A DNA stretch of 27,453 nucleotides from Ophiothrix spiculata (lineage: Eukaryota; Echinodermata; Ophiuroidea; Amphilepidida; Ophiotrichidae). Below are positions 1 through 10,429 of the stretch, piece by piece. The stretch's first letter is position 1. Every line of letters begins with the position of its first letter. A program made the position numbers and the translations under genes. The stretch lies in the NCBI GenBank assembly GCA_000969725.1, contig JXSR01S061424.1; one strand, given 5' to 3'. Under the pieces are notes generated by a model that saw nothing but the letters and a program-made list of their open reading frames with translations, ran no database searches and was not told the DNA's origin.

Positions 1-239
1 GGTTTATCAAAAACAGAATTGCCTAACTCAACGCTGAAAGGTAGCTTCGAGCCACCGGTGCGTCAGTTCATGTCTCATTGTTTCCTTTACTATATCTAAT
101 TGCTCCGTAGTTCAGTCATGTCCTTCTTAGGGTGCTGCATACATTGTATACCTTGGTGAGTCTAACGAACAAAGTAGTAATCTCTAATTATATTTGTTGT
201 TTGAAAGACAAACTACTTTTGTTACAGTGTATTGTTTTA

Positions 240-640
240 TTTTAAACTAGTAAGATGATTTCACACTGAAAACCTAAACTGGTCAGTGTGACTAACTTTA
301 AGCTAGTCCAGACGGTACACATCTAGACTAGCTTTAAGTTAGTCTGTATTGCTTGACTAACAAGGATGATTAACTTAGCCTAGTCCAGCATGCTGGACTA
401 GTCTCATTTTACTTGCTTAACTAGTTTTAAGTTAGTCTGTTGACCAGCTTGACGTTAGTCCAGCAAGCTGGACTAGTTTAGGCTAGTCGCTTGACTAGTT
501 ACTGACTAGTTTTAAGTTAGTCCAGACGGTACACATCTTGACTAACTTAACGTTAGTCAAGCAGGCTTGACTAACGATATGTTAGTCAAGCGGGACTAGG
601 CAACGTTAGTCAGGCAAGCTAGTCGAGTACGCCAGTGCAC
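240..640. repeat. Degenerate palindromic TAGTC/GACTA repeat array, block 1
   Basis: The block is made of many short half-sites (TTAGTC, CTAGTC, GACTAG, GACTAA) in alternating orientation. It includes a perfect 22-bp palindrome at 380-401 centred on GCATGC. At 551-576 two 12-base arms, CGTTAGTCAAGC and its reverse complement, are separated by AG. The string CCAGACGGTACACATCT occurs twice (about 306-322 and 513-529), each time followed by GACTA. The unit is not strictly periodic, so this is a degenerate cluster of inverted repeats rather than a clean satellite. Function is unknown. Confidence 0.8.
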
Positions 641-888
641 ATGCATGTACGATAACAAGCTTTTAAGCTTAATCCACGATGTATATATAGCTAATTCGTC
701 AATAATGTTGAGAGAGGTTTAAGAGTGACATATGACCAAAATAGTCCGTGAGCTGCATAAAATCAAATGTTATGATTCACGATACATCAGTACATAATGG
801 TGATATTTATGAGGTCAAACAACGGCACGATGTTTTACATGTCTGTGCTGTCCACCATGTTGCCATCAATGACTCCCCCTGACCGTGC

Positions 889-1175
889 TCAGCCTGACTA
901 ACCTAAGCTAGTCAAGCCAGCTTGACCAACTTGAAGTTGGTCAAGCTCTTTTGTACTGTCAAGCTAGTCAAGCTCTCAGTCTGGCAAACTCGTCAAGCAA
1001 GGTTTTGCACGTTAGTCAAGTGGGCTTGACTAGTTTACAAGCTAGTCAAGCAGGCTTGACTAGTTTAAAGCTAGTCAAGCCTGGATTGACCAACGTCAAA
1101 CTAATCAGGCAAGCTGGACTAACCTGCCTGACTAGTTTAAAGATAGTCAAGCAGCTGCTTGACTAGTTAAAGTTT
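889..1175. repeat. Degenerate palindromic TAGTC/GACTA repeat array, block 2
   Basis: This block has the same half-site vocabulary as 240-640, separated from it by about 250 bp without the motif. The cleanest unit is 1042-1063: CTAGTCAAGC, AG, then GCTTGACTAG. Units of the form CTTGACTAGTTTAAAGCTAG recur between 1025 and 1145. The open frame 951-1166 is a by-product of the repeats (it translates as recurring SQAGLTSL-like segments) and is not called as a gene. Confidence 0.8.
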
Positions 1176-4100
1176 TCAGTGCAGCCTTGTCCAAATTGAC
1201 TCATTCTTGACTTCTTGGGCTTGTTTTCTATTGATTTCCTCAATTAACCTAACAACAGAAAATGTATCCATTGAAAATGGCATTGAAAAAGCAAGATTTG
1301 CATTTACAATCAGAAGGCCAAGGTTACATTTGCAGCCATTTTGTCGTTCATATTATAATAAATCATTTAATCATGTACATCAAGGGAATGACAGATAGAC
1401 AGGATAATCTATGCCGTGGATATCTTGGGAAAATACAAATTTACATATTCTATTTTTTTTCTAAATCTTTTCTGTATAGGGGAATTTGATCTTTAAACCA
1501 TATTAGCTTATAAACTTCGGTAATTCACTTCCCCTTCGTCGTTTTTACATCAAGGTCAGGTGAGTTTTCTTTATTCATATGAGTTTCTTGCAGTTTGTAT
1601 GTGGGTGAGTTGCATGCTTTTCTAAAACATATATCAGGGTTAACTGTATGCCAAGGCATTGCCTTTCTTATCATTGTCACTGATAATATTATGTAGCCCT
1701 ACAAAGTACCCCTCTGAACATATTTATAATTATATATCATGTATATAATGACACGTATTTTGTAAACGTCATGTAATACTTATATCCCAAATGCCAAACT
1801 TTGCAAAAATATATTCATACATTCCTCTTCTAGATGGTCGTTAAATCCAAATATCACAGCTAAAGCATTATTTTCCTCGGTCAGAAATTTTCAAAAAAAC
1901 ATTTATTCAAATTTAACAAAAGAGAAAGCATGTCAGGTTAATGTAATTTTAGTGAGCAAACTTTTCCCGTTTTTATAGTCTTATTGTCATTTAGATTCTC
2001 CAATTGTTGTAGTTTTTTGAAAAGATCATTTTTCTACATGTAACCATGGTTAATAAGGTAATAAGAGGTATTTAAAGGCAATTCAGAGCTGAAACGGGGA
2101 GATCTCAGAGTCGTAATTCACGTCCGGTTTTCCAAGCAAAACAAAGCGGGTTTGTTACATTATCATTCAAAATCAACACCATATATTTATAAAATATTAT
2201 TTGTACTTCAATAAGAAGTATCAAACCTACAATCTGTCAAAATTTGAAAACAATCGATATGTTCGAACGTCTATGATAATGCATGAAATTATGAGGTTTC
2301 GGCGAAAAAGCGTCAACCTTTTCGAAGTAGTCTATTGACGTCATTTTGACCTGTGAAATCACTTGTAAAGATTCAACTATAGAATATCATATACGCCAAA
2401 ATTTGTGATATTCTGAAATGTGTAAGCAGGTAAAATCTGTCAGTAAACGAGACGTTCCGCCGTCTCGCTTTTGAAATAGAGCAGTAGCCTTAAAGCTATA
2501 ATTATTGTAATTAAAGCTTTCCATGATTTTGAGGAATATTGGAGAAAATTGCAATTTCTCTTTTAAAATGTATTAACTAATCTCCAGGAGCTTTGTTTGA
2601 TCTTTTATCTGGTAAATCCATCTGAGGTACAAATTCAGGATTCCACGGGATAGTCACACCACCATCACAGAAGGATAAATTGCAAATTAATTCTCTCTCA
2701 ATTTGAACAATTTCTGTGGATATTTTTGTACTTTTTGTTTTGGATTTTACTACTCTTTTAAACTTTATTTAGAGCATTTCCATAAGTTTTTAATTCTAAG
2801 TGAAATATACCTTTTATGCTGTTTACACAAAGTTCAAGATGTTACCCCTGTAAGACCAGTTGTTACAGGGTGATTTTCTGTTTACAATTCATTGTATATG
2901 TTAAATTAGATATTTCTATAGAGGTGACGCAGGAGAATTTAAAAAAAAAATCAGATCTTGTCCTTTATTTATATCTTATTCCAAGTGCATCTTGCAACAT
3001 ACAACTGTTTTTAAACAGGTCATACGATAAAGGCTAATTCCAGTGAGTGAAACTTTTTTTGACTTCAAGCAAAAAATCAGCTTTTTTATTCGACCACATA
3101 AGCAGGTTTTTCAGTCATACGATTATTACTTGGTACGTGAAAAGTATTTTCCAATTAAAAATGTTCTATCCGTGCATGAATGAGCACATGTTTTAATTAA
3201 AAAATGTCACAAACGTTACCAAACGTTACGAAACAAAACATTGCATTAAAAGAAATCCTGACGATAGAATTCCCCACTACTTTTATGAAATATTTAAAGA
3301 TATGTTATCCATCATCTGTAAAACGCGCAATAAAAAATTCGCTAACATGTCAGAGAATTTTCACTTTGGAGTCATTTGTAGCAAAAACCCATTTCCGTGC
3401 GATGTCACATGAACTTTGTTCAGTATTTTGGCAATTGATTCAATCTTTGAACACCTACATGTCTTGATCACACAATCTGACAATTGAGCACCATTTTTTA
3501 ACCATCATTTTGATGTAATTTTTCCAAAAAAATCTTGCTAAATTTTAGTCTTGTCAAAATTTTGCCAATTTGGGGCTATATTGACCGGAGATCGGAACTG
3601 ACTCTCGTCACTATCATACATGTATACTGATAGTTCATCCCAAAAGGGGGTACTTTGCAGATGATACCAATTTCGATCTTATCATTTCATATGTTGCAGC
3701 ATTTTCTAAGCTTTAAAATGACACCTTACTTGTTGAAATTTGATCAAGGCGATCACATTTTACAACAGAAAATCTGCTGAAAATTCTTATCATTTTCTTT
3801 ATTTTTTGCTGCAAATTTTCAACAGTTTCCTGAAAATCGTTATGTTGCAAAGTCCCCATTTTCGGGATGAGCCATCACAAATAGAAATAAACAGAACATA
3901 ATCATCAATAATATTTTTTTCGGTCCATTCATATATTTCTTCCATGTACGTCAATAATAGAATAAATACGTCATGAGACAACCCGATTTATGATGTCAGT
4001 GATCGACCATCTGTGAAACTATTGATGTATTTCCTCACTCTCTAGTCACTCATTCATCATTTTGATAAATTTTTAATGACGATAGACATATGATGAACTT

Positions 4101-4387
4101 GAACTTGAAGAATTTATCACTTTGAATAAAAGGACAAAACCCGGGGACAAAATAGGACAAAAATCAGCTGAATGTCTACAGTAAGATCGATCATTTCCAA
4201 AATATTCAAACTCTAGTAACCTATTTATAAAATAGGCCTATATCCGAAGGTAAACATACTTAAGATGGTTAAGCATTAAGGTCCGTATGCACAAAACAGG
4301 ACTACAGTTAGTCCCGGACTATTAAAGTGAAATTTAAAATCTGGAAAATGACACACTAGTTTGAGAAAAAATATAACAAAATTGTAT
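1176..4387. other. AT-rich DNA with no recognisable gene
   Basis: I see no conserved protein motif, RNA gene or terminal-inverted-repeat element here. All open frames are under 90 codons, without recognisable motifs or convincing splice-site pairs. One small hairpin is visible at 2448-2467 (CGAGACG, six-base loop, CGTCTCG). The stretch could be intronic, intergenic or old unrecognisable repeat. Confidence 0.5.
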
Positions 4388-4397
4388 GTTCTTATAT

Positions 4398-4678
4398 CAG
4401 GGCCGTACGAAGGCATGTAAGCCAAGGGGGGCAAACACATTTACCGTCCCGAAATTCATGTTTCGTCCCGATGAATATACTGGAATTTTGCTATTTTCAG
4501 CCAAAATTCGATATAAAACCTTGATATTTGTGCTAAATTGGCTTATTTTGACGAAAAATGATCGGGACAGTAAAAATAGTAAAATATCATGCGTCCCGAT
4601 TTTTTGATTTTGTCCCGCCAGCGTCACACTTTTTTCGAGCCAGGGGGTGGGGGGGGGGGGGGGCTTCGTAAAGCCCTG
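4398..4678. mobile_element. Short non-autonomous hAT-like element (MITE)
   Basis: The ends are imperfect inverted repeats: left CAGGGCCGTACGAAG (4398-4412) and, on the opposite strand at the right end, CAGGGCTTTACGAAG, matching at 13 of 15. GTTCTTAT occurs directly after the right end (4679-4686) and at 4388-4395, two bases before the left end. It looks like an 8-bp target duplication with two extra bases at the left border. CAGGG termini with 8-bp duplications are typical of hAT elements. A long poly-G run lies at 4648-4663. Open frames on either strand (4386-4607, 4397-4744) cross the borders and are not genes. Confidence 0.7.
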
Positions 4679-4686
4679 GTTCTTAT

Positions 4687-5316
4687 TATCTGAAATATCT
4701 GATATATCTTCAGAAGATTTAGAAGAAGATATCAAGACAAGCAAATGAAGATGGGGAATATCTAAATATCGGATAGAATATTATTATTCAGCTTCAACAC
4801 TGCAAAGTTTCAAAAAAGGACATATCTTTTCCCCAAGTAATTTCTGCTGCTTGTTTCAGTTTGCTGTGATTGTTTATCCTTTCATTTGTTGTTTTTCACC
4901 TTGGCGCCGTGATCTTTATGAAATGGCGCGGTACAACTGCCATATATGTATTATTAAAAAGTAGCTAATTAAGATACCATGGTATGGTGTAGATAGAATG
5001 AAGATATTTCGGATGTTTAGATATTTTGATCCTACTTCAATAATTGTAAAGAATAGCAAATTAAAATAGCTTTTATATATCTAACATCGGATATCTAAAG
5101 CAGTGAATGAAGAGGTATTCCAGTTGAGTGACGATATTTCAGATGTTTCAGATAATCATCTAAAATATTCCAAATAAGGTATCAAAACTATCAAGATATA
5201 AAGATAGTTTGGGTAATAACTTATTAGCGAATAAAGATACAATACGATACGGTATTCTTGTAAAATGAAAGACATTCGGATAGATTAAATATATCATAGG
5301 ATGGTGTATTATAGAT
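4687..5316. other. AT-rich stretch with degenerate GATATTTC-like repeats
   Basis: There is no gene. Variants of ATCTGAAATATC, GATATTTCGGATG and GATATTTCAGATG recur irregularly across 4685-5200, suggesting a decayed simple repeat. No reading frame or RNA structure can be supported. Confidence 0.4.
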
Positions 5317-5475
5317 CTCGTATTTATTCCCCTTACAAATAGTCGTTTCGGGGATCAATCATTCCAAGTTGCTTGTCCTCGACTATGGAATAACCTACCT
5401 CAACACATTCGTGAGGCTGCCACAATCAGCTGTTTCAAATGTCACCTCAAATCTCATCTGTTTCACTCTACATAA
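5317..5475 (+). pseudogene. LINE reverse transcriptase C-terminal tail fragment
   Basis: One open frame of about 52 codons ends at TAA (5473-5475). It contains RFGDQSFQVACPRLWNNLP, then HIREAATISCFK and HLKSHLF. The pattern 'RSF.V..P.LWN.LP..IR....+..FK..LK.HLF' is the well-known C-terminal end of CR1/L2/Jockey-type RTs. An in-frame stop lies at 5281-5283 and no RT core is present upstream, so this is a 5'-truncated or decayed fragment. It directly precedes the satellite array. It is distinct from the fragment at 7061-7405, whose equivalent region reads GPHLWNTLDKSI. Confidence 0.8.
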
Positions 5476-5524
5476 CTGATTTTAGTGATGCATCATAGCT
5501 AAAATATCCATTACAATTGTTCAT

Positions 5525-6385
5525 TTTGTGATAAAAGCATGAAATTTGGCACAGATGTAGAAAAAGGTTATCTCAACAGATCTAGATCATGAGCCATCTC
5601 AGTCTTTGTCCCTGTCGTCCATTTTCCAAGATAGCCGCCAAAGTACCGATTTTCGGCATATTTCGGTAATGTATTTATCAGATAGAACTTCATATTCAAA
5701 ATTATTATTGGGAAATGGGTTCTTGAGCTATGGCAAATACATCTGACTCCATATTATGTTATTTGCATAATTCAAATTCAAAATGACCGCCAAAATAGCT
5801 GATTTTCATTAAAATCGTCCAATACAGCTGTTAAAATGCCTGATATAATAAATAATCAACATAAAATAAAATTTAGGGCTACAAAAAGATAATTTACACA
5901 CTAATTTTTTTGTAAGCTTGCATCAAAATCAAAATGGCGCCTGTCCTGAGATCCAATATGGTCTCTAAAATGTGTTTTTATGTGGAAAAAATGGGTTAGA
6001 GGCCCTTCAAATACATCAAATGTTTAAAATAATTAATGAACAATGGCTTTAAGGGTAACCATTACATCTCAGAAAAGGGAGTGAGCATATTTAAAATCCA
6101 GTGTGGAGCCTGTGTACTGATATCTAAAATGGCTAAAAAATACAACTTTTATGCACAAAATTGGTTTAAGTGAGTTTGAAACTGTATCAACATGATCAAA
6201 TACTATTAATGTTCAAAATGATTAATGGAAAATAGCTTCAAGGATAACTATGGGAGCATTTCTACCCAAATAAGGTTAATATTAAAAACAGTGAAAACAG
6301 CACCAACTGACCAGCAGGGGAACTTTGGATGGATCAAAATAGATTCAAAAGATAAGAAAAAACAATGGGAAATAGGTTAAAAACA
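5525..6385 (-). repeat. Tandem repeat array (~170 bp unit), inverted arm
   Basis: Read on the minus strand this contains the same unit as 6503-8025. The landmark 'CCATnTTGGATCTCAGnACAGGC' appears, reverse complemented, around 5940-5963 and 6109-6132, about 169 bp apart. Each copy is followed by related text (CTAACCCATTTTTnCACATAAAAACACATTTT, reverse complemented, around 5965-6000). Copies are diverged. The arm abuts the perfect inverted repeat at 6386. Confidence 0.75.
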
Positions 6386-6497
6386 ATTTATTGACTTAAC
6401 AACATCCAAAGGGGTATATACAATACTAAAAAACATAAACACCCTTATGTTTTTTAGTATTGTATATACCCCTTTGGATGTTGTTAAGTCAATAAAT
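6386..6497. repeat. Perfect 53-bp inverted repeat with 6-base loop
   Basis: Arm 6386-6438 and arm 6445-6497 are exact reverse complements over all 53 bases; the loop is ACACCC (6439-6444). The arms include TTGACTTAACAACATCC and CCAAAGGGGTATATAC. The hairpin sits where two arrays of the same tandem repeat, in opposite orientations, meet. Perfect identity beside diverged arrays suggests a recent origin or ongoing homogenisation. It may also be the hairpin end of a fold-back element, or an assembly artefact. Confidence 0.9.
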
Positions 6498-7058
6498 AAT
6501 ATTTATAATGTTTGAAAGTTCCTTATATCCATTTTCATTCATACAATTGTATTTTAGTGGCCATTTTGATCACAGTAAAGGCTCCATGATAGATTTTAAA
6601 CATGCTAACAATATTATATGGGAAGGAAAGTTCCTATTAATACCTTTCAAGTCATTTACAATCTACTATTTTGTATTTGGTGTTTTCAATGTTGTTTCAA
6701 AGACACCTTAAACCTATTTTTGTGCCATTTCGATGGCCATTTTGGATCTCAGTACAGGCTCCATATTGGATTTGAAACATGCTAACACCCTTCTTTGGGA
6801 TGAAATGCTCCTATATTGTTACCCGCAAAGTCATTTTCCATAGATTATTTTGAACATTTGGTGTTTTTGATGCTATTTCGAAGTACTTCAAACTCATTTT
6901 TGCAATAAAAACGTAATTTGGTGGACATTTTGGATCTCAATACAGACCCCATGTTGGATATGGAAGATGCTAACACCCTTATTGGGGAAGAAATGCTCCT
7001 ATTGTTACCGACAAAGCCATTTCCCATCAATTACTTTGAACACTTAATGTTTTAGATA

Positions 7059-7727
7059 GTCATTATCGTAGCCATACTGATCCAATTTTTACCCAATTCA
7101 AATTGCTGAAAATTTTTGATATTTATACTCTTGAATTGGGATCATTTATGTACAAATATGCATCAAATGAGCTACCATCAGCATTCTCAAATTATTTTAA
7201 GAAACGTTCAGAATTCCATAACTATTCGACAAGACAACGAGACAATTATCAATATACCAATTTCAAAAGATTTTTTTCTGATCATTCTGTTCGAACTACT
7301 GGTCCACATCTTTGGAATACCCTTGATAAATCGATACAAAACTCAAAATCGGTTAAAAACTTTCGTAGCAATTTAAAACAGAAACTCATTTTAAAATATG
7401 AATAAATTTAGTCTGTCTTCAGAGTAGCAATGCACCTTTCCGCCTTTTTCAAACTTTTCTTTTTGAGCATTTGTCCCAGTCTTGTCTAGTGGTTGTACGT
7501 TTCTTCTGTTTTTGTACTGTAAGTTGTTATTTATTTTTCTTTAATTTAAGGGGTATTACATTCTACGGGCCTTATTGGCCTTCTAGTATTATCCCCCATA
7601 ACTGTATCTGTATTTGTTTTCTTTTTTAAATGTTTTTTGATGTAGATTGTATTTTTAAATTCTTGCTTGATTTTATATTATATGTATTTGTTATGGAAAT
7701 AAAATGAACAATGAACAATGAACAATA
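7059..7727 (+). mobile_element. 5'-truncated LINE (CR1/L2-like) inserted in the tandem repeat
   Basis: Removing this segment restores an intact repeat unit: the left side stops at GTTTTAGATA and the right side resumes with CTTTTTCGAAGTG, as in the neighbouring unit (GTTTTAGATACTGTTTTGAAGTG). The insertion starts inside the RT coding region, has ~320 bp of 3' untranslated sequence, and ends in a short tail of about three AATGAAC units (7702-7727). Such microsatellite tails, 5' truncation and no clear target duplication are typical of the CR1/L2 group. Confidence 0.85.
7061..7405 (+). pseudogene. LINE reverse transcriptase C-terminal fragment
   Basis: Continuous open frame of 114 codons plus a TAA stop. 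It begins at the insertion border (HYRSHTDPIFTQFKLLKIF) and continues DIYTLELGSFMYKYA. It then has HNYSTRQRDNY, a phenylalanine-rich stretch, and TTGPHLWNTLDKSIQ with FRSNLKQKLI near the end. The order 'L+I.DIY.L.L..FMYK', 'H.Y.TR', 'GP.LWN.L...I', 'F+..LK..LI..Y' matches the C-terminal part of CR1-group RTs (recalled family knowledge). The catalytic RT motifs lie upstream and are absent, so it cannot be functional. No frameshift is seen, suggesting fairly recent insertion. Confidence 0.85.
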
Positions 7728-8027
7728 CTTTTTCGAAGTGCCTCTAACCCATTTTTGCACATAAAAACACATTTTGGCAACCATTTTGGATCTCAGTAAA
7801 GGCCCTATATTGGATTTGCAACATGCTAACACCCTTGTTTGGAAAGCAGTTACCTACCTAGCCACATTTGGTGTTTTAGATACTGTTTTGAAGTGCATCT
7901 AACCCATTTTTGCACATAAAAACACATTTTGGCAACCATTTTTGATCTCAGTACAGGCCCCATATTGGATTTGAAACATGCTAACACCCTTGTTTGGAAA
8001 GAAGTTACCTACCTAGCCACACACAAC

Positions 8028-8829
8028 GAAATCAGTGGACTTTCCAGTACACTGATCCAACCAAAGCACAAATTGACTTCATCCTATAGAAGGAAGTGGC
8101 GAAACTCCATCCGTAACATATTGAAGCATACATCTCCTTCTCAGCACTTGGATCAGACCACCGAATAGTAGACCTAATAGTAACAACCAGGATAAATCTC
8201 AGTCTTCGTGCTCCAAAGAAACAGGCAAACAAATCCCGATCATTGAACTTCAAAGCACTAAGCCATGGCAATCAACTTCAAGAAAGGTTTGCTGATGATG
8301 TGTACAACCGTTTTCAACCTTCTGCAAGATGAGCTCCAGGATGTATCTGCCAAAAAGAAGTACGGTAACCTTTCAACGGCTTGTCTGGATGCTGCCAGAG
8401 AGTGTTACCCAAAAGGCCAAAAAGAACCTTAAGTCCATCTCTCAATGTCAGTCTGTGAAAGAAGCCAGAAGTAGAACTCCAAAATGCCATTGACCAGGGT
8501 GATGACACCACTGAATCCCGTCAGGTACTTAAAGAAGCGTACCTTTCAGAAAAAGAAAAGCTGCTAAATGAGAAGATCTTGCAGGTTCAACAGGCATCCC
8601 TCTCAAACAAACATGCTGAAGCCTGGAGAGCCATCAACGAAATTTCTGGAAGGAAAGAAAGAAAACCAGCAATGTTATCAGGTTCCCCAGATGAGAGGAT
8701 ATCAGCCTGGCTGCAACATTTCCAGAATCTTCTTGGGAAACAACCAACTGTCCCAAACACTGACTTTGACATCATACCTGTTGTTGAAAGCACCCTCCCA
8801 ATTGAAGTAAACAAATTCACCTTAGATCA
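8028..8829 (+). pseudogene. Decayed LINE ORF: end of APE endonuclease and linker to RT
   Basis: At least two frameshifts and several stops interrupt recognisable segments. First is QWTFQYTDPTKAQIDFI (8036-8086), the W-x-AQ-D-I region near the end of an APE-type endonuclease, then YRRKWRNSIRN in the next frame. Next comes LGSDHRIVDL (about 8148-8180), with the conserved SDHR of the endonuclease, followed by LSLRAPKKQ. DVSAKKKYGNL and ARECYPKGQKEP lie at 8340-8430. The last piece, from 8470 on, is open (EAWRAINEISGRKERKP, LQHFQNLLGKQPTVPNTD). The pattern 'EAW..INEISGRK...R...W..HF.+LLG' is typical of the linker before the RT of an RTE-like or related clade. It continues at 10131 after an insertion. 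Confidence 0.75.
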
Positions 8830-10130
8830 ATCAATCAATCAATTTACAGTGTACTTGCATGTCCGATGCATATCCCATGAAGGAGTCTATTCTGTTACGC
8901 CGGTCAAAGATGTTAAAAGACCAAGACCAAAATCACCTTACGGGTTCTTAAATGAAACAAAATAAATACACTGAAATTTGGAATACGTTTTAACAATTTA
9001 ATACACGTTCTTTCTTTTAGCACAAATAAAACACTTATAAATATCTAAACTTTGCCTTATATAAGAAACTTACAGTTTTGTGTTACCGCTGCGAAACCCG
9101 CGCGATCCTAGGATATTTCAAAAATGTTTATATTCCACGCTATAGTCCGAGTTGTTCATTAATGTCCACGGTATCTTGAGTAAACTTGCAGTCGTATCCT
9201 TGCAATTCACAAGTCCCGGAATCCAGCTGGCAAAAGATAAATACATAACTTTCCTTGCGAAATCAAATGGCGATTTCCACACAATAGTCCAGCAATCACA
9301 ACGAAGCTCCACTTGGCTTTATAAATTATTTCACAAGCTGGATCCAACACACATAAAATTATCCACTCCGATAATGCTCCACTATCTCTTTAACACAAAT
9401 ATCTCCAACTCCAACTCCAACAAGGTATCGCCAATCTCCATTCAAAATATCTCTAAACTCCAATCTCCATTCGTCTGTATAATAAGTCCATCCAACAAAA
9501 TGTAGCTTTCGAACTAGCACCGACAACGTCAATTCCACTCCTGCCTCAAGACTGGAAAAATTGTCCAGACTTTTTAAAAAACACCGATGTCATCATTATT
9601 TCAGTACACTGGGGATTTCCCACAATCCATTCATAATGCAAGATAAATATAAACACCTTAAATAGCAATTGGAATTCCCAAAGTGCCGGGGCCTAAGATG
9701 ATCTGATCAATGATCTAATTATGGAAATTCCACATCATCTAGCATCTGATTGGTTATTTGTTTATGCAAATTTGATAGGTTCATGCAATCATGCCTATTT
9801 TTACAAAATTGGAAATTACCCGAGATAGCAACATCTCACACTAAAAGTCCTTTATGAAAAAAATCCCTTATTGTTGCAATTAAAGATTTCAGTAATTAAA
9901 ACTTCTCCAAATAAAAAATTAATTAATCAACAAAAACAAATAATTCAGGTCCACATAACAATTCGTACAGGGGACTATAAACGGCTTAACGTGACTTCCG
10001 AACCACGGAGCAAGTAGAGTAAAGTTTCTTGCCCAAGGAAACAAGGAGACGAAAACCGCCGCGCCCGGGGCTCGAACCCACAACCGCTGTATTGCGAGAC
10101 CCGTGCTATAACCGTTCGGCCACGCTCCCC
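8829..10130 (-). mobile_element. tRNA-headed SINE-like insertion, probably composite
   Basis: The insertion splits one LINE reading frame: VNKFTLD stops at about 8829 and SEVESALHQAKPGG resumes at 10131. Read on the minus strand it starts with a tRNA-like head (10129 downward) containing pol III A and B boxes. A CCTTGGGCAAGAAACTTTAC motif follows, of the kind found after the head of several animal SINEs. It ends, at the low-coordinate side, in GTAAATTGATTGATTGATTG, a tetranucleotide tail. A tRNA head plus short microsatellite tail defines a SINE, but ~1.3 kb is far longer than usual. The likely explanation is a SINE of about 300 bp split by a further ~1 kb insertion between about 8965 and 9960, with weak AAATAA-like flanks. 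The inner segment has no recognisable gene. Confidence 0.6.
10056..10129 (-). promoter_or_regulatory. tRNA-derived internal pol III promoter (A and B boxes)
   Basis: On the minus strand TGGCCGAACGG (complement of 10112-10122) fits the A box TRGYNNARNNG. GGTTCGAGCCC (complement of 10069-10079) matches the B box GGTTCGANNCC except for one base. The spacing of about 33 bases is typical of tRNA genes. The leading GGGAGCG and the anticodon-arm-like region resemble a tRNA. No complementary acceptor stem follows the B box, so this is a SINE head rather than a working tRNA gene. Confidence 0.75.
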
Positions 10131-10400
10131 TCTGAAGTTGAGTCTGCTCTTCACCAAGCCAAACCAGGTGGAGCCATTGGACTTAACAACATTCCTCTAG
10201 AGCTTTGGAAGTCCTAGCAGTTTCAAGCTCAACTACTCGAAATTGCAACAGAGCACTGATTCATCATGAGATACCGAAACAATGGTCACTGAGTGCCATC
10301 ATTCCCATCCTTACAAAAAGGAGACCTCTCAAAGCTTTTGAATTGCCAAATCTGTTAAGAAAAATTATACCTTATTCTGATTGTCCACAATATTCTACCA
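10131..10400 (+). pseudogene. Decayed LINE ORF: start of reverse transcriptase domain
   Basis: This is the continuation of the frame broken at 8829. It reads SEVESALHQAKPGGAIGLNN, then IPLELWKS, a shifted piece QLLEIATEH, and IPKQWSLSAIIPI. The pattern 'ALKQAKSGKA.GLD.IP.E.WK' followed by 'IP..W....I.PI.KKGD' is the N-terminal RT region (RT0-1) of non-LTR retrotransposons. Several stops and frameshifts are present. Similarity fades by about 10400, before the catalytic motifs, so the copy is truncated as well as interrupted. Confidence 0.75.
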
Positions 10401-10429
10401 TACACCTATAAACCTGACACCGACCAAAA

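Larger units (their letters stand above)
6503..8025 (+). repeat. Tandem repeat array (~155-190 bp unit), direct arm
   Basis: Successive units are recognised by the landmark CCATTTTGGATCTCAGTACA, with variants starting at about 6561, 6737, 6925, 7781 and 7936. Spacings are about 176, 188, 187 (after removing the LINE insertion) and 155 bp. Each unit also has a GCTAACACCCTTNTTTGG block and ends with CATTTTTGCACATAAAAAC. The last two units are most alike. Open frames inside it are repeat by-products. The array ends about 8025, where decayed LINE coding sequence begins. Confidence 0.85.

Noticed and set aside
951..1166. Repetitive 71-codon open frame (SQAGLTSL-like repeats)
   Set aside because: The repetition comes from the TAGTC/GACTA palindromes. 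The same repeats outside this frame show no coding constraint.
4397..4744. Minus-strand 115-codon open frame
   Set aside because: It spans a hAT-like MITE and its poly-G run (read as a proline stretch) and continues past the element border; no conserved domain.
8579..8965. 128-codon open frame as a separate gene
   Set aside because: Its first 80 or so codons are the LINE linker (EAWRAINEISGRK), and the rest runs into the inserted SINE-like tail, so it is a chimera of two repeats.
10056..10129. Functional tRNA gene on the minus strand
   Set aside because: A and B boxes are present, but no acceptor stem closes after the T arm, and the sequence continues into a SINE body.
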